From JARROD01 sp037384225 (GTDB lineage: Bacteria > Pseudomonadota > Gammaproteobacteria > Pseudomonadales > Cellvibrionaceae), in the NCBI GenBank assembly GCA_037384225.1, contig JARROD010000073.1:1-46034 (forward strand): DNA of 46,034 bases, in the 5' to 3' direction. Below, piece after piece: positions 17,537 through 27,010 of the stretch (its first letter is position 1; every line of letters starts with the position of its first letter). The translations under genes were made by a program, and so were the position numbers. The notes under the pieces are model-generated. The model had not been told where the DNA came from and did not search any database. It saw only the letters and a program-made list of their open reading frames with translations.

Positions 17537-18556
17537 TTATAAAACAGTCAATGGTGGTTCGTTGAGGGCGGCGAGCTGCTCGCGCAGTTCGAGAATGTGA
17601 TCCGACCAGTAACGCAGGGTGTTGAACCAGGGAAAATTGCGCGGAAAGGCCGGGTCGTCCCAGCGCCGAGCCAACCAGGCGGCGTAGTGCATGATACGCA
17701 TTGTGCGCAGGCTTTCGACCAGCGCCAGTTCCGCTAAATTGAAATCGCAAAATTGTCCATAGCCCTCGAGTATTTCCGACATTTGCAGCGTTTGCTGCTG
17801 GCGGTCTCCGGATAGCAACATCCACAAATCCTGTATCGCCGGGCCGTTGCGGGCGTCGTCGAAATCGACGAAGTGAGGGTTATCGTCGCGCCAGAGAATA
17901 TTGCCCGGGTGACAGTCGCCGTGCAGTCGCAGGGGCACAAAATCCGTGCCATTGAAAATGGTTTCCAGCCTGGCAATCAGATCTTCGCACAGGCTGCGAT
18001 ACGCGGTTAGCAGCTCGCTGGGGATAAAGTCCCGCGCCAGCAGGAACCGGTAACTGTCCACGGCATAGCTTTGTAGGGACACACTCGGACGTTGCGCGAA
18101 TAGACCGGTGCGCCCCACGGCGTGGATGCGGCCCAGGTGACGGCCCAGAATCAGCAAATGATTCAGGTTGTCCAGTTCCGGGGCCTGTCCGCCGCAACGA
18201 GGGTAAAGGCTAAAGCGGAAGGTGTTGTACTCACCGCGGCCATAGCTAAACAGGGTTTTCCCGTCGGCACTTTTCCGGGGTGGTACTACGGGAATTTCCA
18301 ACTCGTGTAACTCCCGTGTGAAGTTGTGTTCTTCGAGGATTTGCTCATCGCTCCAGCGATTGGGGCGATAGAATTTTCCGATCAGCGGCTGAGCGCCTTC
18401 AATACCGACCTGGTAAACGCGGTTTTCGTAGCTGTTTAACGCCAGTATGCGGGCATCGCTGAGAAACCCTTGGCTTTCCACCGCGTTCAAAACCGTATCG
18501 GGGGTGAGATTATCGTAGGGATGGTTCGCTGTTGGGTGATCGGGTTCCGTCGACAT
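17537..18556 (-). CDS. srkA: Stress response kinase A (YihE family)
   Basis: SrkA is a choline-kinase-fold Ser/Thr kinase that counters toxin-related cell death in E. coli. The 339 residues compare with 328 there. Visible are the Lys-containing N-lobe (LIGKFYRPNRW), the catalytic HGDCHPGNILW and the metal-binding HFVDFDDARNGP with the second Asp pair. A WLARRWDDPAFPRNFPWFNT segment near the end is typical of the family. It is cytoplasmic with no membrane segment. It is transcribed leftward between a KAS III-like gene (63-bp gap) and cysE, with no obvious functional link to them. Confidence 0.9.
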   Translation of the reverse strand: MSTEPDHPTANHPYDNLTPDTVLNAVESQGFLSDARILALNSYENRVYQVGIEGAQPLIGKFYRPNRWSDEQILEEHNFTRELHELEIPVVPPRKSADGKTLFSYGRGEYNTFRFSLYPRCGGQAPELDNLNHLLILGRHLGRIHAVGRTGLFAQRPSVSLQSYAVDSYRFLLARDFIPSELLTAYRSLCEDLIARLETIFNGTDFVPLRLHGDCHPGNILWRDDNPHFVDFDDARNGPAIQDLWMLLSGDRQQQTLQMSEILEGYGQFCDFNLAELALVESLRTMRIMHYAAWLARRWDDPAFPRNFPWFNTLRYWSDHILELREQLAALNEPPLTVL

Positions 18557-18619
18557 ATAAAACTTGCTCTGGAAGCGGCCAGCGGTTCAATGCCGGCCGG
18601 CTTGTGAATTGAGCGGTTA

Positions 18620-19744
18620 TTATCGCTTGCGAAGCACCAGGCTGCCAATGGAGTATCCGGCGCCAAAAGAACACAGGATTCCATAATCTCCGCTGCTAAG
18701 ATCCCGGTGGTTGAGGTTAAAGGCGATCAGTGAGCCGGCCGACGCTGTATTGGCGTAGCGATCCAGCACAATCGGCGCCTCTGTGGTGCTGGCCTCACGG
18801 TCGAGCAGTTTTTTGATGATCAATTGATTCATATTGATATTGGCTTGGTGTAGCCACCAGCGCTTGATATCGCTGGGTGTCATGCTGTGGCTTTGCAGAT
18901 GTGTATTGATATGGTCGGCCGCCATCGGGCAGACTTCCTTGAACACTTTGCGACCGGCCTGGTGAAAAAGTTTGTCCGCTGCGAAGGGGTCGACATCATT
19001 GGCCCGCGTGACATAACCGAAGTTTGAGCGGATGTTGTTGGAGTAGGCCGTGAGTGCTTTAACGCTGAGAATCTCGAAGCTGTGGGGCGCTGTGCAGGTG
19101 TCTGCACGTTCAATAACCGTGGCGGTAGCGACATCGCCAAAAATAAAATGGCCGTCTCTATCAGTGTAGTTGACCTGAGGAGAGGTTAGCTCCGGATTGA
19201 TCACCAGTACACAGCCAGCGGTACCGGCGGCCACCATTTCGTAACCGCGATGCAGGCCGAAGGTGGCGGCTGAGCAGGCTACCAGCATATCGAAACCGAA
19301 GCCCTTGATACCCAGTTCGTGCTGTACTTCGATAGCGATGGCAGGGTAAGAGCGCTGGGTGTAAGCGCAGGCAACAATCACTGCATCTATGTCACCGGGT
19401 TGTTTATTGGCCGCCTCCAGTGCCGGGCGCACAGCGTTGAGTGCAATCTCGGCTTGGTCGGACAGTTGGTCATCGGTGCGCGGGGGTATCAGCGGTCGCA
19501 TGCGGTCAATGTCGAGGATCCCCTCTTTTTTATAAACATAGCGGCTTTTGATTCCAGAGGCCTTTTCGATGAAAGCGGCGCTGGACAGCGGTAAGGCATC
19601 GAGCTGCCCAGCGCTGATCGCCACGGTGTTTTCCGCGTTGTATTTTTCTGCGTACGCATTGTAGCTGGACACCAGTTCTTCATTGCTGATGCTGTTGGGC
19701 GGCGTCCACAGGCCGGTGCCGCTGATCACTATTGAACGATCCAT
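18620..19744 (-). CDS. Beta-ketoacyl-ACP synthase III-like enzyme
   Basis: This is a 374-residue thiolase-fold condensing enzyme. The catalytic triad is visible: Cys in MLVACSAATFG, His in WWLHQANINMN and Asn in YANTASAGSLIAF. It is longer than E. coli FabH (317) and its insertions recall P. aeruginosa PA3286-type KAS III, which feeds beta-oxidation acyl-CoAs into fatty-acid synthesis. That closer assignment is from memory and moderate in certainty. It may prime fatty-acid synthesis or make a specialised acyl product. Nearby genes (srkA, comF) give no clue. Confidence 0.85.
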   Translation of the reverse strand: MDRSIVISGTGLWTPPNSISNEELVSSYNAYAEKYNAENTVAISAGQLDALPLSSAAFIEKASGIKSRYVYKKEGILDIDRMRPLIPPRTDDQLSDQAEIALNAVRPALEAANKQPGDIDAVIVACAYTQRSYPAIAIEVQHELGIKGFGFDMLVACSAATFGLHRGYEMVAAGTAGCVLVINPELTSPQVNYTDRDGHFIFGDVATATVIERADTCTAPHSFEILSVKALTAYSNNIRSNFGYVTRANDVDPFAADKLFHQAGRKVFKEVCPMAADHINTHLQSHSMTPSDIKRWWLHQANINMNQLIIKKLLDREASTTEAPIVLDRYANTASAGSLIAFNLNHRDLSSGDYGILCSFGAGYSIGSLVLRKR

Positions 19745-19826
19745 GGTATTTATTTCACTCGTCTGGCCGCCGCTGGTAAGTCGACGATTGTGCCGGAATC
19801 GAAATGTGAGGTCTAATTTAATTCAT

Positions 19827-20660
19827 TTATAATCCCTGTGCCGCGGTTGCTCGCAACTGCCGGGCGAGCGTCAACATGCGGCGGGCGCGGGGCGTTCTCG
19901 CAATTGCCCAGACGTCCACGCGCCGGGCGCCGGCATTCTTAAACGCGCGAGCCAGCTCGCTGACCGTATTTCCAGTGGTCACTACATCGTCGACAATGGC
20001 GATATGTTTTCCCCTCACGCAGCCGGTGATGCGAAATGCGTCGCGCAGGTTTTTACGACGTTCGGTCCGTCCCGCCCGCTGCTGTGGCGGCGTGTAGTGA
20101 GGGCGCCGGCAAAGGTTGGCGACGGGCAGTTGCAGCGGCCTGCCGACCTGCCCTGCCAGCAATGCCGCCTGATTAAAACCCCGCTGCAACAGGCGCCGCC
20201 AGTGCAGTGGTACCGCGGTAATGACATCGGGCCATTCATCGTCGGCGTAAGCTCCGGGCAGTTTACGGACCAGCAGCCCGGCAAGTACAGCGCCGACGGC
20301 CTGTTTGCGGCGGTGTTTAAAATCTCGAATCAGGCTGTCGACGGGATAGTCGAAGTTACAGGCCGCAATACAGCGCTTAAAGGGGGGCGGTGCGCGCAGA
20401 CAATCACCGCATTCACCCGTTGTTGTCCCAGGCATCGGCAGAGCACAGCGTCGGCAGCCGCTGGTCAAGTGGGGCAAATCGCTGTCACAGCCTTGGCACA
20501 GTGCCAGCGGGCCTGGACAGTGTTGGCCGCAGAGCAGACACATATTGGGGGCAAGTGCGTCGGCGAGTAACTCGGGTAGCCGGCGTCCCAGGATTGACAC
20601 TAGTCGCCTAAATAAGGGGCCCGGATTTGGAGAAGGTGGGGTTACAGAAAAATAGGGCAT
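19827..20660 (-). CDS. comF: ComF-family phosphoribosyltransferase-like protein
   Basis: The 277-residue product has an N-terminal zinc-finger-like CLLCGQHC...CQGC and a second Cys set (CRRCALPMPGTTTGECGDC). A type I phosphoribosyltransferase domain follows with the PRPP loop VAIVDDVVTTGNTVSE. ComF proteins act in uptake or processing of transforming DNA, though many organisms carry them without known competence. The gene is divergent from bioB. Its start codon lies 3 bp from the BirA-type operator, so biotin status might also affect it. The classic comF-bioB neighbourhood is common in gammaproteobacteria. Confidence 0.9.
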   Translation of the reverse strand: MPYFSVTPPSPNPGPLFRRLVSILGRRLPELLADALAPNMCLLCGQHCPGPLALCQGCDSDLPHLTSGCRRCALPMPGTTTGECGDCLRAPPPFKRCIAACNFDYPVDSLIRDFKHRRKQAVGAVLAGLLVRKLPGAYADDEWPDVITAVPLHWRRLLQRGFNQAALLAGQVGRPLQLPVANLCRRPHYTPPQQRAGRTERRKNLRDAFRITGCVRGKHIAIVDDVVTTGNTVSELARAFKNAGARRVDVWAIARTPRARRMLTLARQLRATAAQGL

Positions 20661-20663
20661 CAG

Positions 20664-20717
20664 TTGTTAACCTTAAAGTCCATTTTGGGTTGACAGCGGG
20701 TGTCGTACAGCTATGAT
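20664..20717 (+). promoter_or_regulatory. BirA-type operator and bioB promoter
   Basis: TTGTTAACC (20664-20672) and GGTTGACAG (20688-20696) form the inverted half-sites expected for the biotin repressor BirA (E. coli TTGTAAACC / GGTTTACAA), with a 15-bp spacer. The right half-site contains the -35 hexamer TTGACA (20690-20695). TATGAT (20712-20717) follows after 16 bp as a -10. Repressor binding would block the promoter of the bio operon. Confidence 0.82.
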
Positions 20718-20801
20718 TGCCTTTTCAGAGCAGGGTTCTCACAGCTTTGCCAGAGAAACAGCATGATAGCAAATGCACGACAACAAACTAGAGAGAATGG
20801 A

Positions 20802-21944
20802 ATGACCGCCGGCGCAGGTACAGACGATAATTCAGTTGTAACCCCCCCAGCCCCTGATGTTCACGCCCCTGAATCCCGCGCCCATACATGGGATCGCCAT
20901 GCGCTGCGCCACGACTGGAGCCGGCGGGAGGTGTTGGCACTGTTCGAGCTTCCCTTCAGTGACCTGATGTTCCAGGCGCAATCCGTCCACCGCCGCTGCT
21001 TTGACCCCAACCGGGTCCAGGTCAGCACCCTCTGCTCGATCAAGACCGGTGCCTGCCCGGAAGACTGTAAATACTGTCCGCAGAGCGCCCGTTACGATAC
21101 AGGGCTGGAAAAAGAAAAGCTGATGCAGGTGGACAAAGTCATTGAAGAGGCGAAAAACGCTAAAGCCAAGGGAGCCACCCGCTTTTGTATGGGGGCAGCC
21201 TGGCGTTCGCCGAAGCATAAAGATATGGCGTATGTGACAGCTATGGTCAAAGGGGTCAAAGCGTTGGGATTGGAAACCTGCATGACCCTGGGTATGCTGA
21301 GTGCAGATCAGGCTCGGGCGTTGGCGCAGGCGGGGCTCGACTACTACAACCACAATCTCGACACTTCACCGGAGTTTTACGGCGATATCATTACCACGCG
21401 CAGTTATCAGGACCGGCTGAATACGCTCGGTCATGTGCGCCAGGCCGGAATGAAGGTCTGCTGCGGGGGGATCCTGGGGATGGGGGAAGCGGTTGTGGAC
21501 CGGGCCGGGCTGCTGTTGCAATTGGCGAATATGCCGGAACATCCCGAGTCGGTGCCGATCAATATGCTGGTGAGGGTGGAGGGTACACCGCTGGCGCAAC
21601 AGGAGGACCTTGATCCTTTCGATTTTATCCGCACCATCGCCGTGGCCCGGATTCTGATGCCAAAATCCCATGTACGGCTGTCGGCCGGGCGCGAGGAAAT
21701 GAATGAGCAGATGCAGGCGCTGGCGTATCTGGCCGGTGCCAATTCCATTTTCTACGGGGAAAAACTGCTCACCACCCCCAATCCGGAAGCCAGCCAGGAT
21801 TTGCGGTTGTTCAAGCGTCTGGGTATAGAACCCGAGGCCGCTGCAGTGGCGGATGAGTCGACCCAGGAACAAACCCTGGCAAACGCGCTGCGACAAGCAG
21901 AAGAAGCTGAATATGACCGCTTCTTTTACAATGCCGCTCAATGA
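20802..21944 (+). CDS. bioB: Biotin synthase
   Basis: BioB is a radical SAM enzyme that inserts sulfur into dethiobiotin. I chose the ATG at 20802 (380 residues) because the upstream in-frame GTG at 20700 lies inside the promoter; the ATG at 20763 is possible. GACPEDCKYCPQS carries the CxxxCxxC SAM cluster motif, and the YNHNLDTSPEFY and RLSAGRE stretches belong to the 2Fe-2S site region. The reading frame ends 32 bp inside bioF, implying coupling. It leads the operon bioB-bioF-bioHC-bioD under the BirA-type operator. No bioA is present in the window. Confidence 0.96.
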   Translation: MTAGAGTDDNSVVTPPAPDVHAPESRAHTWDRHALRHDWSRREVLALFELPFSDLMFQAQSVHRRCFDPNRVQVSTLCSIKTGACPEDCKYCPQSARYDTGLEKEKLMQVDKVIEEAKNAKAKGATRFCMGAAWRSPKHKDMAYVTAMVKGVKALGLETCMTLGMLSADQARALAQAGLDYYNHNLDTSPEFYGDIITTRSYQDRLNTLGHVRQAGMKVCCGGILGMGEAVVDRAGLLLQLANMPEHPESVPINMLVRVEGTPLAQQEDLDPFDFIRTIAVARILMPKSHVRLSAGREEMNEQMQALAYLAGANSIFYGEKLLTTPNPEASQDLRLFKRLGIEPEAAAVADESTQEQTLANALRQAEEAEYDRFFYNAAQ

Positions 21945-23145
21945 ACCCTCTGCACAGGGCGTTAGGCCCGGGTTGCCGGATATAGACAGGCAACTGGCGC
22001 CGGCGCTAAAACAGCGCCGGCAGGACAACCTCTACCGCTACCGCAAATGCCTGCAGTCGGCCCAGGGGCCAAGTGTCACTGTCGACGGCAGGCAACTAAC
22101 CGCATTTTGCAGCAACGACTATCTGGGGTTGGCCAATCATCCGCAGGTTGTCGACGCCTTTAAAAGCGCGGCGGACAAATACGGCGTCGGCAGTGGTGCT
22201 TCGCATCTGGTGTCTGGCCACAGCACCGAGCATCAGGCCCTGGAAGAGGCGTTGGCGAACTTCACCGGCCGCGCCCGCGCGCTGGTGTTTTCCTGCGGCT
22301 ATATGGCCAATATCGGCGCCGTGAACGCGCTGCTGGGGCGCGGCGACGCGGTGTTCGAAGATCGCCTCAACCACGCATCCCTGCTGGATGCAGGCCTGCT
22401 GTGCGGGGCCCGCTTCAACCGCTTTCGGCACAATGACACCGGCGACTTGTCGCGGCGTCTGGCCAGCAGCGAAGCGCGCCGCAAATTGATTGTTGTCGAC
22501 GGCGTTTTCAGCATGGACGGTGACACGGCGCCACTGCCACAGCTGGTTGAATTATGCCGCCGTCATCAGGCCTGGTTAATGGTTGACGATGCCCACGGGT
22601 TTGGCTGTCTGGGCGCCCACGGTGGTGGTTGTGCGGAACACTTTAGGCTGTCCCAGCAGCAGCTGCCGGTGCTGGTGGGTACACTCGGCAAGGCCTTTGG
22701 CAGTTTCGGCGCCTTTGTCGCCGGCAGCGAAGCGGTGATTGAAACGCTAATCCAGTTTTCCCGCACCTATATCTACACTACGGCGCTGCCACCGGCGGTG
22801 GCAGCGGCCACCCGGGTCGCACTGCGGCTGCTGCGTGAGCAGCACTGGCGGCGCCAACGGTTGGAGGAACTGGTCACCTTATTCCGCCGTGGCGCCGGGC
22901 AGTTGGGGTTGCCGCTGACGGATTCTGTGACGCCGATTCAAGCACTGATCCTGGGGCGTGAAGACCGCACGCTGGCGCTGGCGGATTACTTGCTGCAGCG
23001 CGGTTTCCTGGTCGGCGCCATACGGCCGCCGACCGTGCCCGCTGGCAGTGCCAGGCTGCGGATCACTCTGAGTGCGGAACATTCTCCGCGGCAGGTAAAC
23101 GATCTGCTCAACGCCCTGGAGGGGGCGCTGAGGTTATACCCGTGA
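21913..23145 (+). CDS. bioF: 8-amino-7-oxononanoate synthase
   Basis: BioF condenses pimeloyl-ACP or -CoA with alanine using PLP. The start at 21913 follows an AAGAAG site and overlaps bioB; the ATG at 21931 is an alternative, giving 404 rather than 410 residues. Family hallmarks are FCSNDYLGLANHP, GSGASHLVSGH, VDDAHGFGCLG with the cofactor Asp and His, and GTLGKAFGSFGAF with the Schiff-base Lys. The stop overlaps the bioHC start in GTGA. It appears intact, unlike the gene that follows. Confidence 0.95.
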   Translation: MTASFTMPLNEPSAQGVRPGLPDIDRQLAPALKQRRQDNLYRYRKCLQSAQGPSVTVDGRQLTAFCSNDYLGLANHPQVVDAFKSAADKYGVGSGASHLVSGHSTEHQALEEALANFTGRARALVFSCGYMANIGAVNALLGRGDAVFEDRLNHASLLDAGLLCGARFNRFRHNDTGDLSRRLASSEARRKLIVVDGVFSMDGDTAPLPQLVELCRRHQAWLMVDDAHGFGCLGAHGGGCAEHFRLSQQQLPVLVGTLGKAFGSFGAFVAGSEAVIETLIQFSRTYIYTTALPPAVAAATRVALRLLREQHWRRQRLEELVTLFRRGAGQLGLPLTDSVTPIQALILGREDRTLALADYLLQRGFLVGAIRPPTVPAGSARLRITLSAEHSPRQVNDLLNALEGALRLYP

Positions 23146-24793
23146 AGTGTCCGCAAGCGAAGCCTGAATCAGCCGCTCCAGCGCTTTCTATTTCCGCTTC
23201 GTCCACTTGTTTTGACGGCGGCTTAGCGGTACGCAAATTGCCTGTGACTCAGGTACCGCTGCTCGCCGAACCCCTGGTTTTACTGCACGGCTGGGGTGCG
23301 GACAGCCATATCTGGGAACCTGTTATCAGCGGTTTGAACCGAATCGCCGATCTGTGGCTGCTGGATCTACCCGGGTTTGGCGACAGCCCGGCCTGTTTTA
23401 ACAGCAATAACCAGGCTTGCGATCCGGACGCTGACGACCCCTTGGATGACGTATTGTCACAGGTGCTGAATATCGCCCCGCCGCAAGCTGTGTACCTGGG
23501 CTGGTCCCTGGGTGGGATGCTGGCCACAGCGCTCGCCGCGCGCTGTCCGCATCGGGTCACGGGGCTGATCACACTGGCCAGTAACATTTCTTTTATTGCG
23601 CGCAAAAACTGGCCCCGGGCGATGCCGGCGCAAACATTCGACGGGTTTTATCAGGGTTTTTGCGAAGCGCCACTGCTGACCTTGAAACGTTTTTGCGGCC
23701 TACAGGCCCAGGGTGATGGCAATGAACGGCAAGTCCTCAAATGGCTGCGTCATAGGCTACCGGGCGCATCGTTGACGGAGGTGATTGCCGACACTTGGCG
23801 GCCAACGCTGGGTTTACTGGCGGCTATCGACAACAGCGCGGCTTACAATGGATTAACCATTCCCGGGTTGCATCTGTTGGGGGAAAAAGACGTTCTGGTA
23901 CCCGCCACTGCGGGGCGGGAGCTGGCGGCGCGGAATCCACAGCAACGGGTTGAGGTATTGCCAAATACCGGCCACGCACTGCATATTTCGCAGCCGCAAA
24001 AAGTTGTGGATCTGGTCGTGGAGTTTCTCCGCATTTACAGCGCGACGTTGGCGCGCGGTTGTTACAGCTTTTATCGGTGCAGGAGGCGGTACGATTTAAA
24101 GAGCCAGAGCCGGCGCAAAACAGCGATGGCATTGTCATTCTCGATCTGGGATCGGGCACGGGTTATTTTTCAGAAAAGCTCCGGCGGGATTATCCGGGAG
24201 CTGAAATCATCGGTTTGGATATTGCCACCGGCATGCTCCAGTTCGCCCGCCGCCAACGCCAGGCATCAGTCCATTGGTTGTGCGGTGATGCGGAATCGCT
24301 GCCGCTGGCCGATCAGTGTGTCGACATTGTGTTTTCCAGCCTCACCGTGCAGTGGTGCGAGCACCCGGCACCCTTGTTTAAGGAATTAAAGCGGGTGCTT
24401 AAACCCGGTGGGCGGCTGGCGTTTTCCACCCTGGGGCCGGCAACCCTCAAGGAATTGCGCCGGGCCTGGGAGGTGGTTGACAACTTTACCCACGTCAATC
24501 GCTTTATTGCCGCCGCCGAGCTGCAGGCTGCACTGGACTGCAACGCGTTTCAGGCTTTGCACTGGGGGGAGGAAAACCGCCTGCTGCACTATCGGGAGCT
24601 GCGCCAGCTTACCCATGAGTTGAAGTCCCTGGGCGCTCACAATGTCAACACCGGCCGTAGCGCAGGATTGACCGGGCGCCGGCGGCTGAAGGCGCTGCGC
24701 AGCGCCTATGAACAGTTTCGTCAGTGCCGGGGGCTGCCGGCCACTTACGAGGTTTACTATTTCATCTCCCAAGCCGGCGGCGCGGATTCGTAG
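23142..24793 (+). pseudogene. bioHC: BioHC fusion broken between BioH and BioC parts
   Basis: BioC methylates malonyl-ACP to start pimelate synthesis and BioH removes the methyl ester. The BioH part is complete: LLHGWGADSHIWE, nucleophile GWSLGG, Asp in GEKDVLVP, His in NTGHALH, ending VVEFL near 24028. BioC continues in a different frame as HLQRDVGARLLQLL (about 24032), LDLGSGTGYFS and LTVQWCEHP to 24793. The linker and the first BioC helix (the family's DKxxVAxSFxRAAxxY segment, about 25-30 residues) are missing. The BioH frame runs on to a stop at 24389 with unrelated sequence. Saccharophagus and Teredinibacter carry a fused BioHC (from memory). BioH may still work; BioC probably not. Confidence 0.8.
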
Positions 24794-24802
24794 GAAAGTG
24801 GC

Positions 24803-25501
24803 ATGGCGAAATCTTTCTTTATCACGGGCACAGACACTGGCGTAGGTAAAACATTTGTCGCCGCCGCATTCTTAAACGCGGCCGGGCAACAGGGTTATTC
24901 CACCGCAGCCATAAAGCCGCTCGCCGCGGGTTGTGGAATGACAGAAGAAGGGCTGCGCAATGACGACGCCCTGCTGTTGCAAAAGGCTATGACCAGCCGG
25001 CTGCCCTATCAACAGGTCAACCCGGTAACGCTGGAGGAACCCATAGCGCCCCATATAGCCGCTGCCCGGGCGGGGAAAAATGTTACAGTATCCCGTTTGG
25101 CCGGGTTTTGCCGCGGGGTGATGATGCAGCCCTGCGATCTGGTTCTGGTGGAGGGCGCCGGAGGTTGGCGAGTGCCCGTCAACTCCAGCGAAACGCTGGC
25201 GGATCTGGCCCGCGAGTTGGGCTTGGGGGTGGTTCTGGTGGTCGGTATGCGCCTCGGCTGTATTAATCATGCGCTGTTGACGGCGGAAGCCATAGCTCGC
25301 GATGGTGTCGCTGTTGCCGGTTGGGTCGCCAATTCCTGTGCCGAACAAGCCATGCCCTATCAACGGGAAAATATACAAACTCTACGGCAGTGGTTGCCTT
25401 TTCCCTGTCTGGGTGAGATTCCGTTTTTGTTGCAGAGGTCGCCGGTCGCGGCAGCTTCTTTTGTGGATGTAGGGGGGTTGTTGGGGGAAACTGCCCGTTA
25501 A
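24803..25501 (+). CDS. bioD: Dethiobiotin synthetase
   Basis: BioD uses ATP and CO2 to close the ureido ring of DAPA, giving dethiobiotin. The 232 residues are normal length. FITGTDTGVGKTFVAAA is the P-loop, IKPLAAGC is substrate-binding and LVEGAGGWRVPVN is the second conserved loop. GGAAAG precedes the ATG, 9 bp after the bioC part ends. It is the last gene of the operon. The 200 bp that follow hold no clear terminator. Confidence 0.95.
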   Translation: MAKSFFITGTDTGVGKTFVAAAFLNAAGQQGYSTAAIKPLAAGCGMTEEGLRNDDALLLQKAMTSRLPYQQVNPVTLEEPIAPHIAAARAGKNVTVSRLAGFCRGVMMQPCDLVLVEGAGGWRVPVNSSETLADLARELGLGVVLVVGMRLGCINHALLTAEAIARDGVAVAGWVANSCAEQAMPYQRENIQTLRQWLPFPCLGEIPFLLQRSPVAAASFVDVGGLLGETAR

Positions 25502-25715
25502 TTATGTTATGCAACGATAGGGTTTATTCAGTTTTTACTTGTTCACGGCGCTTATTAATTCATTTTCGTATTGCTCGATGGTTGATTTATGCGACTATTT
25601 GCCTGTTTTTTACCCGTAAACACAGTAAACTAAGACTCTGTGGGGTGGTACACCCGTTATTTTCATATCCCGTTTTAGCACGGTTGTTTTTTTGCCGGTA
25701 GGCGTGAGGTTTTTT

Positions 25716-25973
25716 GTGTCAATAGATTCAGTATTACCGCGAACACAGGGGCTGTTACAACAGGGATTGAACGGAATGAAGCAGAGCCATCGGGAGATGG
25801 TGACGTCGGCCGACCAGATAGTAAAAGCCGGCACCGCTGAAAACGGCGCAGTTATCGATATTGCCGAGCCATTGATCAATATGCGGCTACAGCAGCATTT
25901 GTTTGACGCCTCTGCCAAGGTGGTGAAGGTGGCGGATGAAAACCTCGGATCGCTGTTGGATATCCGTGCCTGA
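25716..25973 (+). CDS. Small protein resembling FlgEFG C-terminal helix
   Basis: I chose the GTG at 25716 because GTGAGG sits 6 bp before it, giving 85 residues. The C-terminal part (LINMRLQQHLFDASAKVVKVADENLGSLLDIRA) resembles the conserved C-terminal helix of flagellar rod and hook proteins FlgE/F/G, where AKV...ADE.LG..L recurs. There is no signal peptide, as for exported axial proteins. No flagellar genes surround it. It lies 30 bp before a SprA-type metalloprotease gene and may be co-transcribed with it. Function unknown. Confidence 0.7.
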   Translation: MSIDSVLPRTQGLLQQGLNGMKQSHREMVTSADQIVKAGTAENGAVIDIAEPLINMRLQQHLFDASAKVVKVADENLGSLLDIRA

Positions 25974-26003
25974 TGGGTTGCATAGAAAGAGATTGAATAG
26001 ACG

Positions 26004-26945
26004 GTGATTAACACCAGCATACCGAATTTTGCCAACGCCGTTTCCCCTTTCAGTCCACTGGGGAAACAGCCCGTGGGCGAGGAAAGTAGCGATGGCCGCA
26101 CTTCGCCGTTGAAACCGGTCGAGGAGTCCGCAGAGTCCGCACGCCTGGAAAATCGCCGCGGGTTCGATCAACACAGAGGTGAAGTAGAGCAAGGGCAGCG
26201 CGCAACACAAACGCGTGGCGGTGACAGGGAAGATCATTTGGAGGCCGCCGGCCCGGTCGCAGAGGCGCAACAGGGCTCAGCAGAAGAGTCTGAGAGTCAA
26301 AAACATAAAAAGCAAATAGAACACAAAGAGCAACAGCAAATTCGCGAACTGGCTGCCCGTGACCGTGAAGTTCGCGCTCACGAACAGGCCCACGCCGGCC
26401 TGGGCGGACAGTTTGCCGGTGCTCCCCGATACACGTTTGAGCGCGGCCCCGATGGCGTCAACTACGCGGTGGGCGGTGAGGTGTCGATAGACACCGGTAA
26501 AATCGCCAACAACGCCGAGGCGAGCATCGAAAAGGCCCGGACTGTGAGACGCGCGGCGTTGGCCCCGGCAGACCCTTCTCCCCAGGACCGGCGGGTGGCG
26601 GCGCTGGCCACGCAAATCGAACTCGAAGCCCGCACCGAACTGCGACAGCAAGCGCAGCAGAAAGAGGAACTGCAGAAAGAGGAACTGCAGAAAGAGGAAC
26701 TACAGCAGGCAGAGCGGGAGAATCAGGTACGGGAGCGTCAGGCGCAGGAGAGCCGCGAAGCCGGGGTGGCAGATCGCGCTGACGGGGAAACGGAAGCCGA
26801 GGAGCGGGAAGAATCAGTGCAAACAGTGGCTGAACGTTTCGCAGAAATCAACCGCCTCAATCAAGCATTCAACCGCCGCTTGGTGGATATCGGCGTGGTT
26901 ATAAGTTCCAGTCCTTCGGGTGGCTTGTTTGATCAGACCGTGTAG
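26004..26945 (+). CDS. SprA-related putative zinc metalloprotease
   Basis: The 313-residue protein has a core at about 118-205, RDREVRAHEQAHAGLGGQFAG...YAVGGEVSIDT, with the HEQAH zinc motif (HExxH). This is the signature of the SprA-related family, also named for Campylobacter CJM1_0395. The N-terminal 115 residues and the tail after 205 are highly charged and coiled-coil-like. A (QKEEL)x3 tract lies at about 219-233. There is no classical signal peptide. Members often stand with flagellar-like small genes, as here. The substrate is unknown. Confidence 0.85.
   Translation: MINTSIPNFANAVSPFSPLGKQPVGEESSDGRTSPLKPVEESAESARLENRRGFDQHRGEVEQGQRATQTRGGDREDHLEAAGPVAEAQQGSAEESESQKHKKQIEHKEQQQIRELAARDREVRAHEQAHAGLGGQFAGAPRYTFERGPDGVNYAVGGEVSIDTGKIANNAEASIEKARTVRRAALAPADPSPQDRRVAALATQIELEARTELRQQAQQKEELQKEELQKEELQQAERENQVRERQAQESREAGVADRADGETEAEEREESVQTVAERFAEINRLNQAFNRRLVDIGVVISSSPSGGLFDQTV
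26658..26702 (+). repeat. Three 15-bp repeats inside the metalloprotease gene
   Basis: CAGAAAGAGGAACTG occurs twice exactly and once with a final A, encoding QKEEL three times in frame. Copy-number change would lengthen or shorten the charged tail without a frameshift. Confidence 0.85.
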
Positions 26946-27010
26946 CCTGTCTCCGACTTGGCTCTGGCAACGTTAATCGGCTAAACACTCCGCCATTCCT
27001 CTCTCTGTTC

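Noticed and set aside
20700..20801. Longer BioB start at GTG 20700
   Set aside because: The codon lies between the -35 and -10 hexamers of the bio promoter.
24059..24793. Independent bioC gene starting at TTG 24059
   Set aside because: There is no ribosome site and BioC-like sequence (HLQRDVGAR) continues upstream of this codon in the same frame, so it is a fragment of a fusion.
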